Positions 53,573 to 63,049 of a DNA stretch of 64,000 nucleotides are shown piece by piece; position 1 is the stretch's first letter; each line of letters starts with the position of its first letter. The notes beneath the pieces are model-generated. The model was not told the DNA's origin. It searched no databases and saw nothing but the letters and a program-made list of their open reading frames with translations. Both the position numbers and the translations under genes were made by a program. Source of the stretch: Agromyces sp. H66 (GTDB taxonomy: Bacteria > Actinomycetota > Actinomycetes > Actinomycetales > Microbacteriaceae); NCBI RefSeq assembly GCF_004959775.1, contig NZ_SJZG01000001.1, positions 186,001 through 250,000 on the forward strand. Direction: 5' to 3'.

Positions 53573-55659
53573 GCCGGGCGAGTCGGGGTCGGCGAGTCGC
53601 CGCGAACTCGGTGTGGGTCGTCTCGTGGGGGCTCGCGATCGCCTCGCTCGCCATCGCCTGGCGCGCAGGGCTCCCCGCGGAGCCCCTGCCCGGTGTCTTC
53701 CTCTCGCAGGCTCCCGTCGCGATGCAGTCCCGCTTCGACGACATCGGCGTGGCCGTCGCGCTCGTCTACGGCCCCGTCAGCGCGCTGATCCTCGCCCGCC
53801 GGCCGCACCCCGTGGGGGTCATCCTCGCGGTGCACGCCGTCGGCTCCGGCCTCGCGGCATTCGGCGTGCAGTACGGACTGCTCGGCGCACAGGTCCCCGA
53901 CCTGCCGGCGTGGGGGTTCTTCGCCTTCGCCGCGGGCTGGGGCTTCGTGCCGGGCACGTTCATGACGGCGGCGCTGCCGCTGCTCGTCACGCGCGAGCGC
54001 GTGCCGGGCCGGCAACGCGTCATCGTCGTCGTCTGCGCCGTCGTGGCATCCGTCGCCTTCTTCCTCAGCCTCACGCAGCAGAGCGTGGCCGAACCGCGGA
54101 ATCCGCTCGCCATCGACGACCCCGCCTACCAGGCGGCCGCCTCGGACGTGTACACGATGCTGTCGTTCGTCGCGGTGGCCATCTCGGTCACCTCGAGCGT
54201 GATCCTCGTCGTGCGCTGGGCGCGGGCGGCGCCGGGGGTGCGCGCCGGGCTCGCCTGGCTCACGCTCGGCCACGTGTTCCTCACCGCGTCGTACCTCTCG
54301 CTGGTCCTGCCCGACGGGGTCGACCTGCCGCCGTGGGTCATCGGCTTCGGGATGGTGGCACCGGTGCTCGGGCAGGTGCTCTATCCCGCTGCGATCCTGG
54401 TCGTGGTGCTGGGCCAGCGGCTCTGGGGCGTCGAGCTCGTCGTCAGCCGGCTCATCCTCTGGTCGCTGCTCACCGTCAGCGGCGTGTTCCTCTTCCTCCT
54501 GCTCGTCGTGCTCGTGCCCTCGATCGTGCCCGGTGGCGGCAGCGGGCCGATGCTGCTCACGCCGGTGCTCATCGCCCTCGCCGTGCAGCCGCTGCGGCGC
54601 TGGCTCCAGCGGCGAATCGATGCGCTCGTCTACGGCGAGGGCGCCGACCCCGCGCGGCTGCTCGCGCGCCTGGGCGACCGGATCGGTGAACTCGAACCGG
54701 GCGCCGCCGGGCTGCAGCAACTGTGCGAGGCGCTCCGCCGCGTGCTCCGCCTCGGCGCCGTCGAGGTGACCTCGGCCGTCGTGCCGACGCTCGCCGCGAG
54801 CTCGGGCCGGGCCGACGGCGTTCCGGTGCGGCATCCGCTGCTCGCCGGCGACCGCGTGATCGGCGAGCTCGTGGTGCGCGCCCGTGATGGGCAGCGCCTC
54901 GACCGGCGGACGCTCCGGGTGCTCGACGACATCGTGGGTCTCGTGGCGGCGGCGCTGCAGCTCGTCGAGGCCGGCCACGTGCTCGAGCAGGCGCGCGGCG
55001 ACCTCGTCGCCCTGCGTGGCGAGGAACGCCGTGCCGTGCGTCGCGAGCTGCATGACGGGCTGGGTCCGTCGCTCGCCGGCATCGGGTTCGGGCTCGCCGC
55101 CGTCGAGAACCTCCTGCCCGCGCAGCCGGGCCGGGCCGAGCGGATGCTGCGCGAACTCGCCGACGACCTCAATCGCCGCGTCCGCGCCGTGCGCGACCTG
55201 GCGAACGAGGTGACCCCGTCACCGCTCGACGGCGCCACGCTCGGCGAGGCGCTCGACGAGCTCGCCGCGAGATTCGACTCGGCGCACCTGCGCGTCGGCG
55301 CCGTCGTGGACGAGGCATCCGTGCTCCCGGTCGCCCTGCAGGACGCGATCTACTTCATCGCCGCCGAGGCGCTCGCCAACGCGGCCCGGCACGCCGGTGC
55401 CTCCCGCATCGCCCTCCGCGTCGCGCTGCGCGGCGACGAGGCCGAGGTGCGCGTGGTCGACGACGGTGCGGGCATCGACGCGGGCGCCCCGCACGGCGTC
55501 GGGCTCCGGACGATGCGCGAGCGCGCCGAAGAGCTCGGCGGCACGCTCGAGGTGGCCTCGGGTCGGACGGGGACCGTCGTGACCGCCCGGATGCCCCTGC
55601 GGCCCGCGCCGCCGGCATCGGGACACGTCGCTCTGGCCGCCGGGACGCCGGACCCGTGA
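53569..55659 (+). CDS. Sensor histidine kinase (NarL-group, HisKA_3)
   Basis: 696 residues. About nine membrane spans, a linker/GAF-like region, H-box [19 protein letters not shown], intact N-box ([10 protein letters not shown]), G1 (DDGAGI) and G2 ([11 protein letters not shown]) of a functional HATPase. It would autophosphorylate and pass phosphate to the response regulator 55 bp downstream. The GTG start overlaps the stop of the degenerate kinase (GTGA). The signal is unknown. Confidence 0.9.
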   Translation: MSRASRGRRVAANSVWVVSWGLAIASLAIAWRAGLPAEPLPGVFLSQAPVAMQSRFDDIGVAVALVYGPVSALILARRPHPVGVILAVHAVGSGLAAFGVQYGLLGAQVPDLPAWGFFAFAAGWGFVPGTFMTAALPLLVTRERVPGRQRVIVVVCAVVASVAFFLSLTQQSVAEPRNPLAIDDPAYQAAASDVYTMLSFVAVAISVTSSVILVVRWARAAPGVRAGLAWLTLGHVFLTASYLSLVLPDGVDLPPWVIGFGMVAPVLGQVLYPAAILVVVLGQRLWGVELVVSRLILWSLLTVSGVFLFLLLVVLVPSIVPGGGSGPMLLTPVLIALAVQPLRRWLQRRIDALVYGEGADPARLLARLGDRIGELEPGAAGLQQLCEALRRVLRLGAVEVTSAVVPTLAASSGRADGVPVRHPLLAGDRVIGELVVRARDGQRLDRRTLRVLDDIVGLVAAALQLVEAGHVLEQARGDLVALRGEERRAVRRELHDGLGPSLAGIGFGLAAVENLLPAQPGRAERMLRELADDLNRRVRAVRDLANEVTPSPLDGATLGEALDELAARFDSAHLRVGAVVDEASVLPVALQDAIYFIAAEALANAARHAGASRIALRVALRGDEAEVRVVDDGAGIDAGAPHGVGLRTMRERAEELGGTLEVASGRTGTVVTARMPLRPAPPASGHVALAAGTPDP

Positions 55660-55714
55660 GGCTCGAGGCAGGCGCTAGCGTGGAACGACGCCGGGCGGGA
55701 ACAGGAGAGGCGGC

Positions 55715-56377
55715 ATGACCGAGGAGCGCATCATCACGGTCGCGGTCGTCGACGACCACCCGCTCTTCCGGCGCGGCATCATCTCGCTGCTCGAGACGCT
55801 CGACGGGGTCGAGGTCGTCGGGGATGCGGCATCCGTCGACGACGCCATCGACCTGGTCGACCGGGTCGTGCCGCACGTCGTCCTCATGGATCTGGACCTC
55901 GGAGGCGGCTCCGGCATCGACGCGACGAAGTCCATCGTGCGGCGGCATCCTTCGGTGGCGGTGCTCGTGCTCACCATGCTCGGCGACGACCAGTCCCTGT
56001 TCGCGGCCATGCGCGCCGGGGCCCGCGGCTACCTGCTGAAGGTCGCGTCGCCGCGCGAGGTGGAACGGGCCATCCATGCGGTCGCCGACGGCGAGGTGCT
56101 CTTCGGCGCGGATGTCGCGGCGCGCGCGGTGGCCTTCCTCAGCGGGTCCGCCTCCGAGCGTGCGGCCCGGCCGTTCCCCGAGCTCACCGAGCGCGAGACC
56201 GAGGTGCTCGAGCTCGTGGCGCGGGGGCTCGACAACGGCTCGATCGCACGCACGCTCGTGCTCACCAACAAGACGGTGCGCAACTACGTGTACGGCATCA
56301 TCACGAAGCTCGGCGCGGGCGACCGCAGCGCACTCATCGTCATCGCCCGGGATGCCGGCTTCGGCGTGACCGCCTGA
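55715..56377 (+). CDS. NarL/FixJ-type response regulator
   Basis: 220 residues: receiver domain with acidic pocket VVDDHPLF and phosphoacceptor Asp59 (VLMDLDLGG), switch residues VLTM and LLKVASP (Lys), then a LuxR HTH (LTERETEVLELVARGLDNGS, TNKTVRNYVYGIITKL). Partner of the two preceding kinases. ATG 55715 follows GGAGAGG. Confidence 0.92.
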   Translation: MTEERIITVAVVDDHPLFRRGIISLLETLDGVEVVGDAASVDDAIDLVDRVVPHVVLMDLDLGGGSGIDATKSIVRRHPSVAVLVLTMLGDDQSLFAAMRAGARGYLLKVASPREVERAIHAVADGEVLFGADVAARAVAFLSGSASERAARPFPELTERETEVLELVARGLDNGSIARTLVLTNKTVRNYVYGIITKLGAGDRSALIVIARDAGFGVTA

Positions 56378-56380
56378 GTC

Positions 56381-56435
56381 GGACTCGGGATGCCCCGGCC
56401 CCGCGGTCTCGGGGATGACGCGGGCGCCCGAGTCC
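56381..56435. terminator. Inverted repeat after the response regulator
   Basis: GGACTCGGG (56381-56389) pairs perfectly with CCCGAGTCC (56427-56435); the 37-nt intervening part can fold internally. Belongs to the same CGAGTCC-bearing element type as 1674-1722. Confidence 0.35.
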
Positions 56436-56569
56436 CGATCCGCGTCCCGGGCGGATCGAGGACAATCGCACCTGTGCGCCGGGCCGTCGGGCCGTCGAGC
56501 CTGAGACGGTGCCGCGACGTGCGGCCGCGCGGCCCACTGCGCCGCGCCCCTGCGAACGAAAGCGAGACC

Positions 56570-57310
56570 ATGTCCTCCGCAGCCCGCTCGACCGCCGCGT
56601 CGGCGCTTGCCTCCCACGGTGCCGGCCCCGTGCGACCCACCCGATTCCGCGCCTGGCCGCTCTGGGCGGTGCTCGCCGGCGTCGCCGGCGCCGTCGGCAC
56701 GATGTTCACCGACCTGCGACCCGACGCCGAACTCGAGGCGGTGGCGCGCGAGTCGTTCTACACCGTGACGCCCGCCGACATGGAGGGCCTCGATCCGACC
56801 ATGGCCCGGTTCGGCTTCGCCGCCGGTGTCGTGGCCGTCGTCGCCCTGCTCGTCTTCCAGGCCGCGTGGCGGCGCAACGTCGAGACCGTCTTCACGCGCT
56901 CCACGGCCGCCCGGGTCGCGAGCGGCGGCATGATCGCGACGGCCGGTGCCGCGATGCTCGGCTACGGCTGGCGCGGTGGCCTCGCCACCTACCTGGGCCC
57001 CGAGGGATTCAACTACGACGAGCAGGGCAAGTTCGTCTACTACATGCTCAACGACTTCGGCGCCTGGATGCCGTGGTTCGGCATCGTCGCGGTCGCGGGC
57101 GCGCTCGGCTGGATGGCGTGGGTCGAACGCAGCGTCTCCCGCGTGCTCGGAACCTTCTCGGCGATCGTGGCGGTCGGCCTCCTCGGCGCCGTCATCGTGA
57201 GCGGCGTGCCCGGCCTGCCCGGCGGCGTCATGCCGATGTGGCTTGCGATCGCGGGCGTCTGGCTCGCCGTCGGACGGAGCCGCATCACGCAGGCGGACGA
57301 CGTGCGCTGA
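56570..57310 (+). CDS. Hypothetical membrane protein
   Basis: 246 residues with about six membrane spans after an Ala/Ser-rich N-terminus; the first span is followed by an extracytoplasmic stretch (DLRPDAELEAVARESFYTV). I do not recognise the family. The ATG at 56570 lacks a good ribosome site. It follows the response regulator by 192 bp of which about 55 form an inverted repeat, so it is likely a separate unit. Confidence 0.6.
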   Translation: MSSAARSTAASALASHGAGPVRPTRFRAWPLWAVLAGVAGAVGTMFTDLRPDAELEAVARESFYTVTPADMEGLDPTMARFGFAAGVVAVVALLVFQAAWRRNVETVFTRSTAARVASGGMIATAGAAMLGYGWRGGLATYLGPEGFNYDEQGKFVYYMLNDFGAWMPWFGIVAVAGALGWMAWVERSVSRVLGTFSAIVAVGLLGAVIVSGVPGLPGGVMPMWLAIAGVWLAVGRSRITQADDVR

Positions 57311-57330
57311 GTTGCGGCATCCGCTGACGA

Positions 57331-57359
57331 CGGCCGGTGCGGGAACCCCGCACCGGCCG
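57331..57359. terminator. Bidirectional terminator hairpin
   Basis: CGGCCGGTGCGGG (57331-57343) and its exact complement (57347-57359) form a 13-bp stem with a 3-nt loop between the convergent membrane-protein and DUF805 genes. Confidence 0.7.
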
Positions 57360-57379
57360 CCGTCGGCATCGGCTGAGGC

Positions 57380-57847
57380 TCAGCGGTCGAAGCGAGCGCC
57401 CGCGGGGTCGGAGGGCAGGAGCACCAGGACCAGGAGGATGATCGAGCCGACGAACGGGATGAGGCCGAGGAAGAAGAACCCGCCCGACTTGTTGGTGTCG
57501 TGCAGGCGCCGCCAGTAGAGCGCGAGCGCCGGCACCAGCGTGGCGAGGCCCCAGAGCGCGATGAGCCCGTATCCGATCCAGTAGGCCGCGCCGAAGACGA
57601 CCTGCCCGTCCGCCGTCAGCGTGGCGCCTGAGACGCCGAACGAGGCGATCACCGAGCCGACGATGCTGACCAAGACGCTCGCCAGCATCCACCACCAGAA
57701 CTCGCTTCGGCTCGCTCGACCCGAGAAGTCCGCGTACTTCGTGAAGAAGCGCGACACGGCCTGGCCGAAGGACGCGCCGTACAGCGGCTGGGAGAGGGCG
57801 GCACGGTCGGTGGGCTTCGACTCGACGGACGGGGTTTCGATGGACAC
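57380..57847 (-). CDS. DUF805 family membrane protein
   Basis: 155 residues: FFTKYADFSGRASRSEFWWWML at the start (basic-aromatic signature, quoted in part), four membrane spans, and YWRRLHDTNKSGG before the third. DUF805 proteins are inner-membrane proteins of unknown function. AGGAG lies 4-5 nt before the GTG at 57847. Confidence 0.88.
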   Translation of the reverse strand: MSIETPSVESKPTDRAALSQPLYGASFGQAVSRFFTKYADFSGRASRSEFWWWMLASVLVSIVGSVIASFGVSGATLTADGQVVFGAAYWIGYGLIALWGLATLVPALALYWRRLHDTNKSGGFFFLGLIPFVGSIILLVLVLLPSDPAGARFDR

Positions 57848-57982
57848 AGGACTCCTCTGATTCGGGTGCGATGGGCGTGGATCGAATGTGATCCGCGGGA
57901 CATCCTGTCGGCCGCACCGCCCCCGGGGCAAGGGGTCTTCGAGCGTTCACCCCACGTCGGGGGGTGGTGGCAGACTGGCCCC

Positions 57983-59506
57983 GTGCTGCTCGACGAGCTC
58001 GTGACCACGGCCGAGGCCGTCACCGCCACCCGCTCGCGGCTGGCGAAGGTCGACGCGCTCGCGGCCCTCCTGGCGCGCCTCGACTCCGACGAGATCGCCC
58101 CCGCCGTCGGGTTCCTCGTCGGCAAGCCGCGGCAGGGCCGGGTCGGGGTCGGGTGGCGCGGGGTCGCCGCGGCGATGGGGGAGCACGCCACGGCCCCCAC
58201 GCTGACCGTGGGCGAGCTCGACCACCTGCTCGACCGACTCGCCACGACGGCGGGCGCCGGGTCGGCGAGCGAGCGCGGCCGCGTGCTGCTCGAGTTCACG
58301 GCCCGGGCCACCGAGCGCGAGCAGGACTTCATCCGTCGTGTGCTCCTCGGCGAGATGCGCACCGGCGCGCTCGAGGGCGTGGTCACCGACGCGATCGCGC
58401 GGGCCGCGGGGCGCCCCGGCGAGGTGGTGCGCCGCGCCGCGATGCTCTCGGGCGACCTCGGCGAGACGGCACGCCTCGCCCTCACCGGCACCGAGGCCGA
58501 ACTCGAGGGCGTCGGGCTCGTGGTGGGTCGACCCGTGTTGCCGATGCTCGCCGCGACCGCCGCCACCCCCACCGCCGCGATCGAGGCCGTGGGCGAGGCA
58601 TCCGTCGAATACAAGCTCGACGGTGCGCGCATCCAGGTGCACCGCGCCGGCGACGACGTGCGCGTGTTCACCCGCAACCTCGCCGACATCACGCACCGCC
58701 TGCCCGAGGTCGTCGAGGTCGTGCGACGCATGCCGGTGCGCGACGTGATCCTCGACGGCGAGACGCTCTCGCTCGACGAAGACGGCGCGCCGCGCCCGTT
58801 CCAAGAGACGATGTCGCGATTCGGTGCGGATGCCGCGCGCGAGACGCTGCTGCATCCGTGGTTCTTCGACGTGCTGCACGTCGACGGCCGCGACCTGCTC
58901 GACGAGCCGCTGTCGACCCGGCTCGGCGAGCTCGAGCGCATCGCCTCGGCCCACCGCATCCCGGGCGAGGTCACGGCCGATCCCGAGGTCGCCGAACGGG
59001 TCTCGCGCGACGCGCTCGCCGCCGGACAGGAGGGCGTCGTCGTCAAGGCGATCGGCTCGCCGTACGCGGCCGGCCGGCGCGGGTCGAGCTGGATCAAGGT
59101 GAAGCCCGTGCACACGTACGACCTCGTCGTGCTCGCGTGCGAGTGGGGGTCGGGCCGTCGCACCGGATGGCTCTCGAACCTGCACCTCGGCGCGCTCGAC
59201 CCGACGGGCGAGTTCGGCGAGCCCGGCGGCTACGTGATGGTGGGCAAGACGTTCAAGGGGCTCACCGACGCGCTGTTGCGGTGGCAGACCGAGTACTTCC
59301 CGCAGATCGAGGTGCGCCGCACCGCCAACACGGTGTGGGTGGCGCCCACGACCGTCGTCGAGATCGCGATCGACGGCGTGCAGCGGTCGACTCGCTACCC
59401 GGGCGGCATCGCGCTGCGCTTCGCGCGGGTCAAGCGCTACCGCGACGACAAGCGCCCCGAAGACGCCGACACCATCCAGACGTTGCGCGCGCTGCTGCGC
59501 GGGTGA
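57983..59506 (+). CDS. ligB: ATP-dependent DNA ligase (LigB-like)
   Basis: 507 residues, the length of mycobacterial LigB. N-terminal DNA-binding domain (residues about 1-200), adenylation domain with the KxDG nucleophile in EYKLDGARIQVHRAG, motif IIIa in LHPWFFDVLHVDG, motif IV EGVVVKA, motif V SSWIKVKP, and an OB-fold C-terminus. Seals nicks using ATP; bacteria use it beside NAD-dependent LigA for repair. GTG 57983 gives VLLDELVTT, the usual N-terminus. Confidence 0.93.
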   Translation: MLLDELVTTAEAVTATRSRLAKVDALAALLARLDSDEIAPAVGFLVGKPRQGRVGVGWRGVAAAMGEHATAPTLTVGELDHLLDRLATTAGAGSASERGRVLLEFTARATEREQDFIRRVLLGEMRTGALEGVVTDAIARAAGRPGEVVRRAAMLSGDLGETARLALTGTEAELEGVGLVVGRPVLPMLAATAATPTAAIEAVGEASVEYKLDGARIQVHRAGDDVRVFTRNLADITHRLPEVVEVVRRMPVRDVILDGETLSLDEDGAPRPFQETMSRFGADAARETLLHPWFFDVLHVDGRDLLDEPLSTRLGELERIASAHRIPGEVTADPEVAERVSRDALAAGQEGVVVKAIGSPYAAGRRGSSWIKVKPVHTYDLVVLACEWGSGRRTGWLSNLHLGALDPTGEFGEPGGYVMVGKTFKGLTDALLRWQTEYFPQIEVRRTANTVWVAPTTVVEIAIDGVQRSTRYPGGIALRFARVKRYRDDKRPEDADTIQTLRALLRG

Positions 59507-59536
59507 CGATGACCGGTGACCGCCTCGGGAACCGCC

Positions 59537-60016
59537 CTAGCGTGCCTCGCGGCGTGGTCGGTGCCGGCCACGTCCCAGGCGCGCGACCACCTCGTCGGTC
59601 GTCGTCATGAGGAAGTCACCCGATTCCTCGGCCAGCCAGCGCTCTGCCACGAGCTTCAACGGATAGAGGAGCGTCTGCCGTCGGGGCGCGTAGAGCGCGA
59701 GCTCGGTACCGTGCTCGTCCTCGGCGAGCATCCACGCGAGCGGGGTGCTGCGCGCCAGGTGTTCCCCGAACGCGGTCGCGATCGCGTTGATCAGCACCCT
59801 CGGGTCGGCACGCTCGGGCGGATTGATGCGGCGCCACCGCCCGGCCGCCTGATCGTAGAAGGCCCGGAGCTGGTGAATGTCGTCGAGATGCGCGCCCGTT
59901 CGCGTGACGATCTCGGTGTGGGCGTCGATCCACTCGCGCTCGGGGTCGCCGATGTCGCTCAGGCGCGGCAGCCGCGATCCCGCCCCGCCGGCGGATCGCT
60001 TGGAGAGGATTCCCAC
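59537..60016 (-). CDS. DUF3806-like protein
   Basis: 159 residues from GTG 60016. DPEREWIDAHTEIVTRTG, NAIATAFGEHLARSTPLAW and DEHGTELALYAPR match the DUF3806 family as I remember it. Role unknown. In-frame longer starts add Arg-rich sequence. Convergent with ligB, 30 bp apart. Confidence 0.65.
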   Translation of the reverse strand: MGILSKRSAGGAGSRLPRLSDIGDPEREWIDAHTEIVTRTGAHLDDIHQLRAFYDQAAGRWRRINPPERADPRVLINAIATAFGEHLARSTPLAWMLAEDEHGTELALYAPRRQTLLYPLKLVAERWLAEESGDFLMTTTDEVVARLGRGRHRPRREAR

Positions 60017-60118
60017 CCGGACATTCTCACCTGTCGGAGGGACGGTCGCGCGCGCTCGTGACCGAGTTCGCGCCCCCCGAACTGGTGCACGCGTGCGACC
60101 CACTCGGGCCTCGCCGGG

Positions 60119-61358
60119 TCACCCGTGCCGCACCGGCTCGGTCGACAGCGGCAGTCGCGATCGCCGCCAGACCGGCACGAACGCCACGGCGGCCATGACG
60201 GCGACGACGCTCGCCGCGGTCAACGCGGCGCCGACGCCCGCGAGCGTCGCGACGAGTCCCGCGAGCGCCGAGCCGAGGGGGAGCGCACCCCACCCGATCA
60301 CACGAGAAGCGGCGTAGACCCGCCCGAGCAGCTCGGGCGGAGTGGCCCGCTGCCGGATCACGGCGACGAGGATGCGCCAGACGCTCGACCCGGCGCCCGC
60401 GATCACGAGGCCCGCGGCCACCACCCAGAGGTCGGCGCCGAGCGCCGAGGGCAGCACGAGAGCGACGGTGCCCAGGCAGTCGACGAACAGCAGCGCGCCC
60501 GTGCCGAACCGTTGCTGCAGCGCGCTCGTCACGAGCGAGGCGGCGACGCCGCCCGCGGCCATCGCCGTGAGGAGCCAGCCGTAGCCCGCCGGCGTGAGCG
60601 CCAGCGGACCGGGGGTCACGGCGTGCACGACGAAGACGGCTGCCCAGGCGCTCCACACAAGATTCATCGCCGCCGTCAGCAGCGTGAGGTCGCGCTGCAG
60701 CGGATGCCGCCAGAGGAACGCGAGCCCCTCGCGCACGCGTGCGCGGGGTGCCTCAGGCGCGCGGACGCGGGCCGGGACCCGGCGCACGAGTACGAGTGCG
60801 GCGAGCGCGGCGAGCGCGTAGAGCCCGCTGCCGGTGGCGGCCGCGGCCACGGCGGAGACGCCCACGAGGAGCCCCGCGAGCGGCGGCCCGGCCAACTGGT
60901 TCGCCACGTTCACGGTGGCCTCCATGCGAGCGTTCGCCGCCGTGAGCGACGACGGGCGAACGACCGCGGGGATGACCGCGATGAGCGACGTGTCGACGAG
61001 GGTCTCGGCGACGCCGTAGACGAGCGCGGCCGCGAGCACGAGCGGCACGACCGGACCGTCGAGGGCGATTCCGACGGCGAGTGTCGCGACCGCCGCGACG
61101 CGTCCGAGATTCGCGAGCACGAGGAGTCGCGGCACCGGGATGCGGTCGACGATCCACCCGGCGTGCAGGCCGAACACGGGCCAGGCGAGCGTCATGAGCG
61201 TCGTCACGAGTGCGATCTCGCCGGGCGACGCCTGCCCCGAGTGCGATGAGGGGGAGGGCGGTGAGCACGAGTCCATCGCCGAGATTCGCCGCTCCCGCGC
61301 CGAGCCAGAGCCAGCGGAAGGCCGCGCTCAATGGTGAGACTTTACCGGTCATCGTCAT
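60119..61358 (-). pseudogene. MFS exporter (MFS_3, enterobactin-exporter-like) with a frameshift
   Basis: The N-terminus MTMTGKVSPLSAAFRWLWLG then GDGLVLTALPLIALG is encoded in one frame from ATG 61358; the rest (SPGEIALVTTLMTLAWPVFG through ARVREGLAFLWRHP to the C-terminus) is in another. The switch falls at about 61230-61245, where the minus strand has GGGG (61235-61238 complement); three Gs would restore one continuous protein of about 412 residues and 12 spans. Either a real frameshift mutation, programmed slippage, or a sequencing error. Divergent from the ABATE/CGNR gene. Confidence 0.75.
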
Positions 61359-61368
61359 GTCACTGGTG

Positions 61369-61398
61369 AGGCTATCTTCGCGCGGTGTAACCTGTCAA
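61369..61398 (-). promoter_or_regulatory. Promoter of the MFS gene
   Basis: On the minus strand TTGACA (61393-61398), an 18-nt spacer and TAGCCT (61369-61374). The predicted start is about 4 nt before ATG 61358, so the message is essentially leaderless. Confidence 0.5.
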
Positions 61399-61427
61399 CT
61401 GTCGTTCAGTGGTAAAGGGAGGAGCGC

Positions 61428-61985
61428 ATGATGTTCGAGCACGTCGCCAACGCGTGGTGCCTGGAACTCACGAACTCGGTGCCCGACCGACACGTCGCCG
61501 ATCGCGACTGGCTCGCCGATGCCGAGACCGCCTGCGCCTGGGCGGACTCGCTCGGGTTCGAGCTCGCCGATCCGCTTCCCGATGCCGGGCGCACGGCGCT
61601 CATCGACCTGCGCGAGACGATCTTCGCCATCTTCGAGGCGCACGTAGCGGGGGCATCCGTCGACCAGCGCGCCCTGCACGCCCTGACCCGCGAACACGCA
61701 CGCGGACTCGAGCGCCACGGCTACGTCGCCGACGGCAACGCGTTCCGGCGCGACTGGCCGTCGGCCTGGGACGCGCCGACCCTGCGTGCGGCGTTCGCGA
61801 GCTCCGCCGTCGAACTCCTGACCGACCCCCGGCTCGATCGGGTCAAGCAGTGCCCGGGGTGCGGGTGGCTCTTCGTCGACACCAGCAGGAACCGCAGCCG
61901 GCGCTGGTGCTCGATGGAGATGTGCGGCGGGCGCGACAAGGCGCTCCGGCACTACCGACGGCAGCGGGACCAGGCGCGCGGGTGA
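61428..61985 (+). CDS. ABATE domain / CGNR zinc-finger protein
   Basis: 185 residues. ABATE domain (about 1-125, CLELTNSVPDRHVADRDWL) and a C-terminal CGNR zinc finger, CPGCGWLFVDTSRNRSRRWC then SMEMCGGRDK, with four cysteines. The family is thought to be stress-linked transcription regulators. GGGAGGAGCGC lies before the ATG. Divergent from the exporter gene, which is its most likely target. Confidence 0.88.
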   Translation: MMFEHVANAWCLELTNSVPDRHVADRDWLADAETACAWADSLGFELADPLPDAGRTALIDLRETIFAIFEAHVAGASVDQRALHALTREHARGLERHGYVADGNAFRRDWPSAWDAPTLRAAFASSAVELLTDPRLDRVKQCPGCGWLFVDTSRNRSRRWCSMEMCGGRDKALRHYRRQRDQARG

Positions 61986-62001
61986 GCCGGGCCGGCGACC
62001 G

Positions 62002-62910
62002 TCAGCGGTTCCACGCCTCGAGCTTGTCGGGGTTCATCACGATCCACACGTCGCGAATGCGCCCGGCGTCGGTGCCGAGCGCCACGATGCCGACCACGTC
62101 ACCGCCCCTGCCGACCACGAGCCCCGGCTCGCCGTTCACCTCGTGCTCCTCGACCGTGATGTCGGTCGCCTTCTGCAGGATGCCGAGGATGAACCGGGCC
62201 ACGTTGTCGGCGCCCACCACCGGACGGAGCGCGGCCCGCACCTTGCCGCCGCCGTCGCTCACCGACGTGGCCTCGGGGTCGAGGATGCCCACGAGCGTGT
62301 CCAGGTCGCCGCTCTCGCACGCGAGCCGGAACGCGGTGACGAGACGTGCGTGCTCCGAGGCATCCGTCGGCCGTGAACGCAGGTCGCGGATGTGCCGACG
62401 CGCCGACGACGCCAACTGACGCGTCGCCTCCGGGGAGCGGCCGACGATCTCGGCGATCTCGGCGAACGGCACGCCGAACACCTCGTGCAGCACGAACGCG
62501 ACGCGCTCGGCCGGCGTGAGCGACTCGAGCACGACGAGCAGTGCCATGCTCACCGAGTCGTCGAGCGTGATGCGGTCGAGCGGGTCGACGGCCGGGGCCG
62601 AGGCGCTCGCGGCATCCGTCGTCATCGACGGCAGCGGTTCGGGCAGCCACTCGCCCACGTAGCGTTCGCGACGCACCCGCGCCGAATCGAGGATGTTGAG
62701 GCAGATGCGCGACGCCACGGTCGTGAGCCATGCGCGCGGTCGCTCGATCGCCGCTCGGTCCACGTCGCTCAGCTGGAACCAGCGCACGTAGGTCTGCTGC
62801 ACCACGTCCTCGGCGTCGTTCCTCGATCCGAGCATGCGGAACGCGAGGTTGATGAGGTGGTCGCGTTCGTCCAGCAGCTCGCCGAGCGCCTCGGACCGGT
62901 GCTCGGGCAT
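62002..62910 (-). CDS. ECF41-group RNA polymerase sigma factor, second copy
   Basis: 302 residues: sigma region 2 (about 10-80), region 4 (about 120-175) and SnoaL-like C-terminal domain. The ECF41 motifs are canonical: WLPEPL (88-93), DGGGK (219-223), NPDKL (near 294-298). Convergent with the CGNR gene and divergent from the DUF4345-like/NmrA-like pair, whose promoter looks ECF41-dependent. GGAGG-like site weak (GGAACC) before the ATG. Confidence 0.92.
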   Translation of the reverse strand: MPEHRSEALGELLDERDHLINLAFRMLGSRNDAEDVVQQTYVRWFQLSDVDRAAIERPRAWLTTVASRICLNILDSARVRRERYVGEWLPEPLPSMTTDAASASAPAVDPLDRITLDDSVSMALLVVLESLTPAERVAFVLHEVFGVPFAEIAEIVGRSPEATRQLASSARRHIRDLRSRPTDASEHARLVTAFRLACESGDLDTLVGILDPEATSVSDGGGKVRAALRPVVGADNVARFILGILQKATDITVEEHEVNGEPGLVVGRGGDVVGIVALGTDAGRIRDVWIVMNPDKLEAWNR

Positions 62911-63019
62911 GGTTCCTCCAAGTGGGTCGGCGGCGGGGCATCCGTCGTCGGCGGCCCCTCACCATTCAAGACCAGACGGCGGCGCGGAACGTGAGGTCGG
63001 ATGCCGCGTTCCGCGACTC

Positions 63020-63046
63020 GCTCACATTTCGGATGGCTGCCCGGTC
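63020..63046 (+). promoter_or_regulatory. ECF41-type promoter, GCTCACA-N16-GGTC
   Basis: GCTCACA (63020-63026), a 16-nt spacer (63027-63042), GGTC (63043-63046): 8 of 11 fixed positions of TGTCACA-N16-CGTC with exact spacing. It lies directly before the start of the DUF4345-like gene and faces away from the ECF41 gene. Confidence 0.55.
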
Positions 63047-63049
63047 GTA

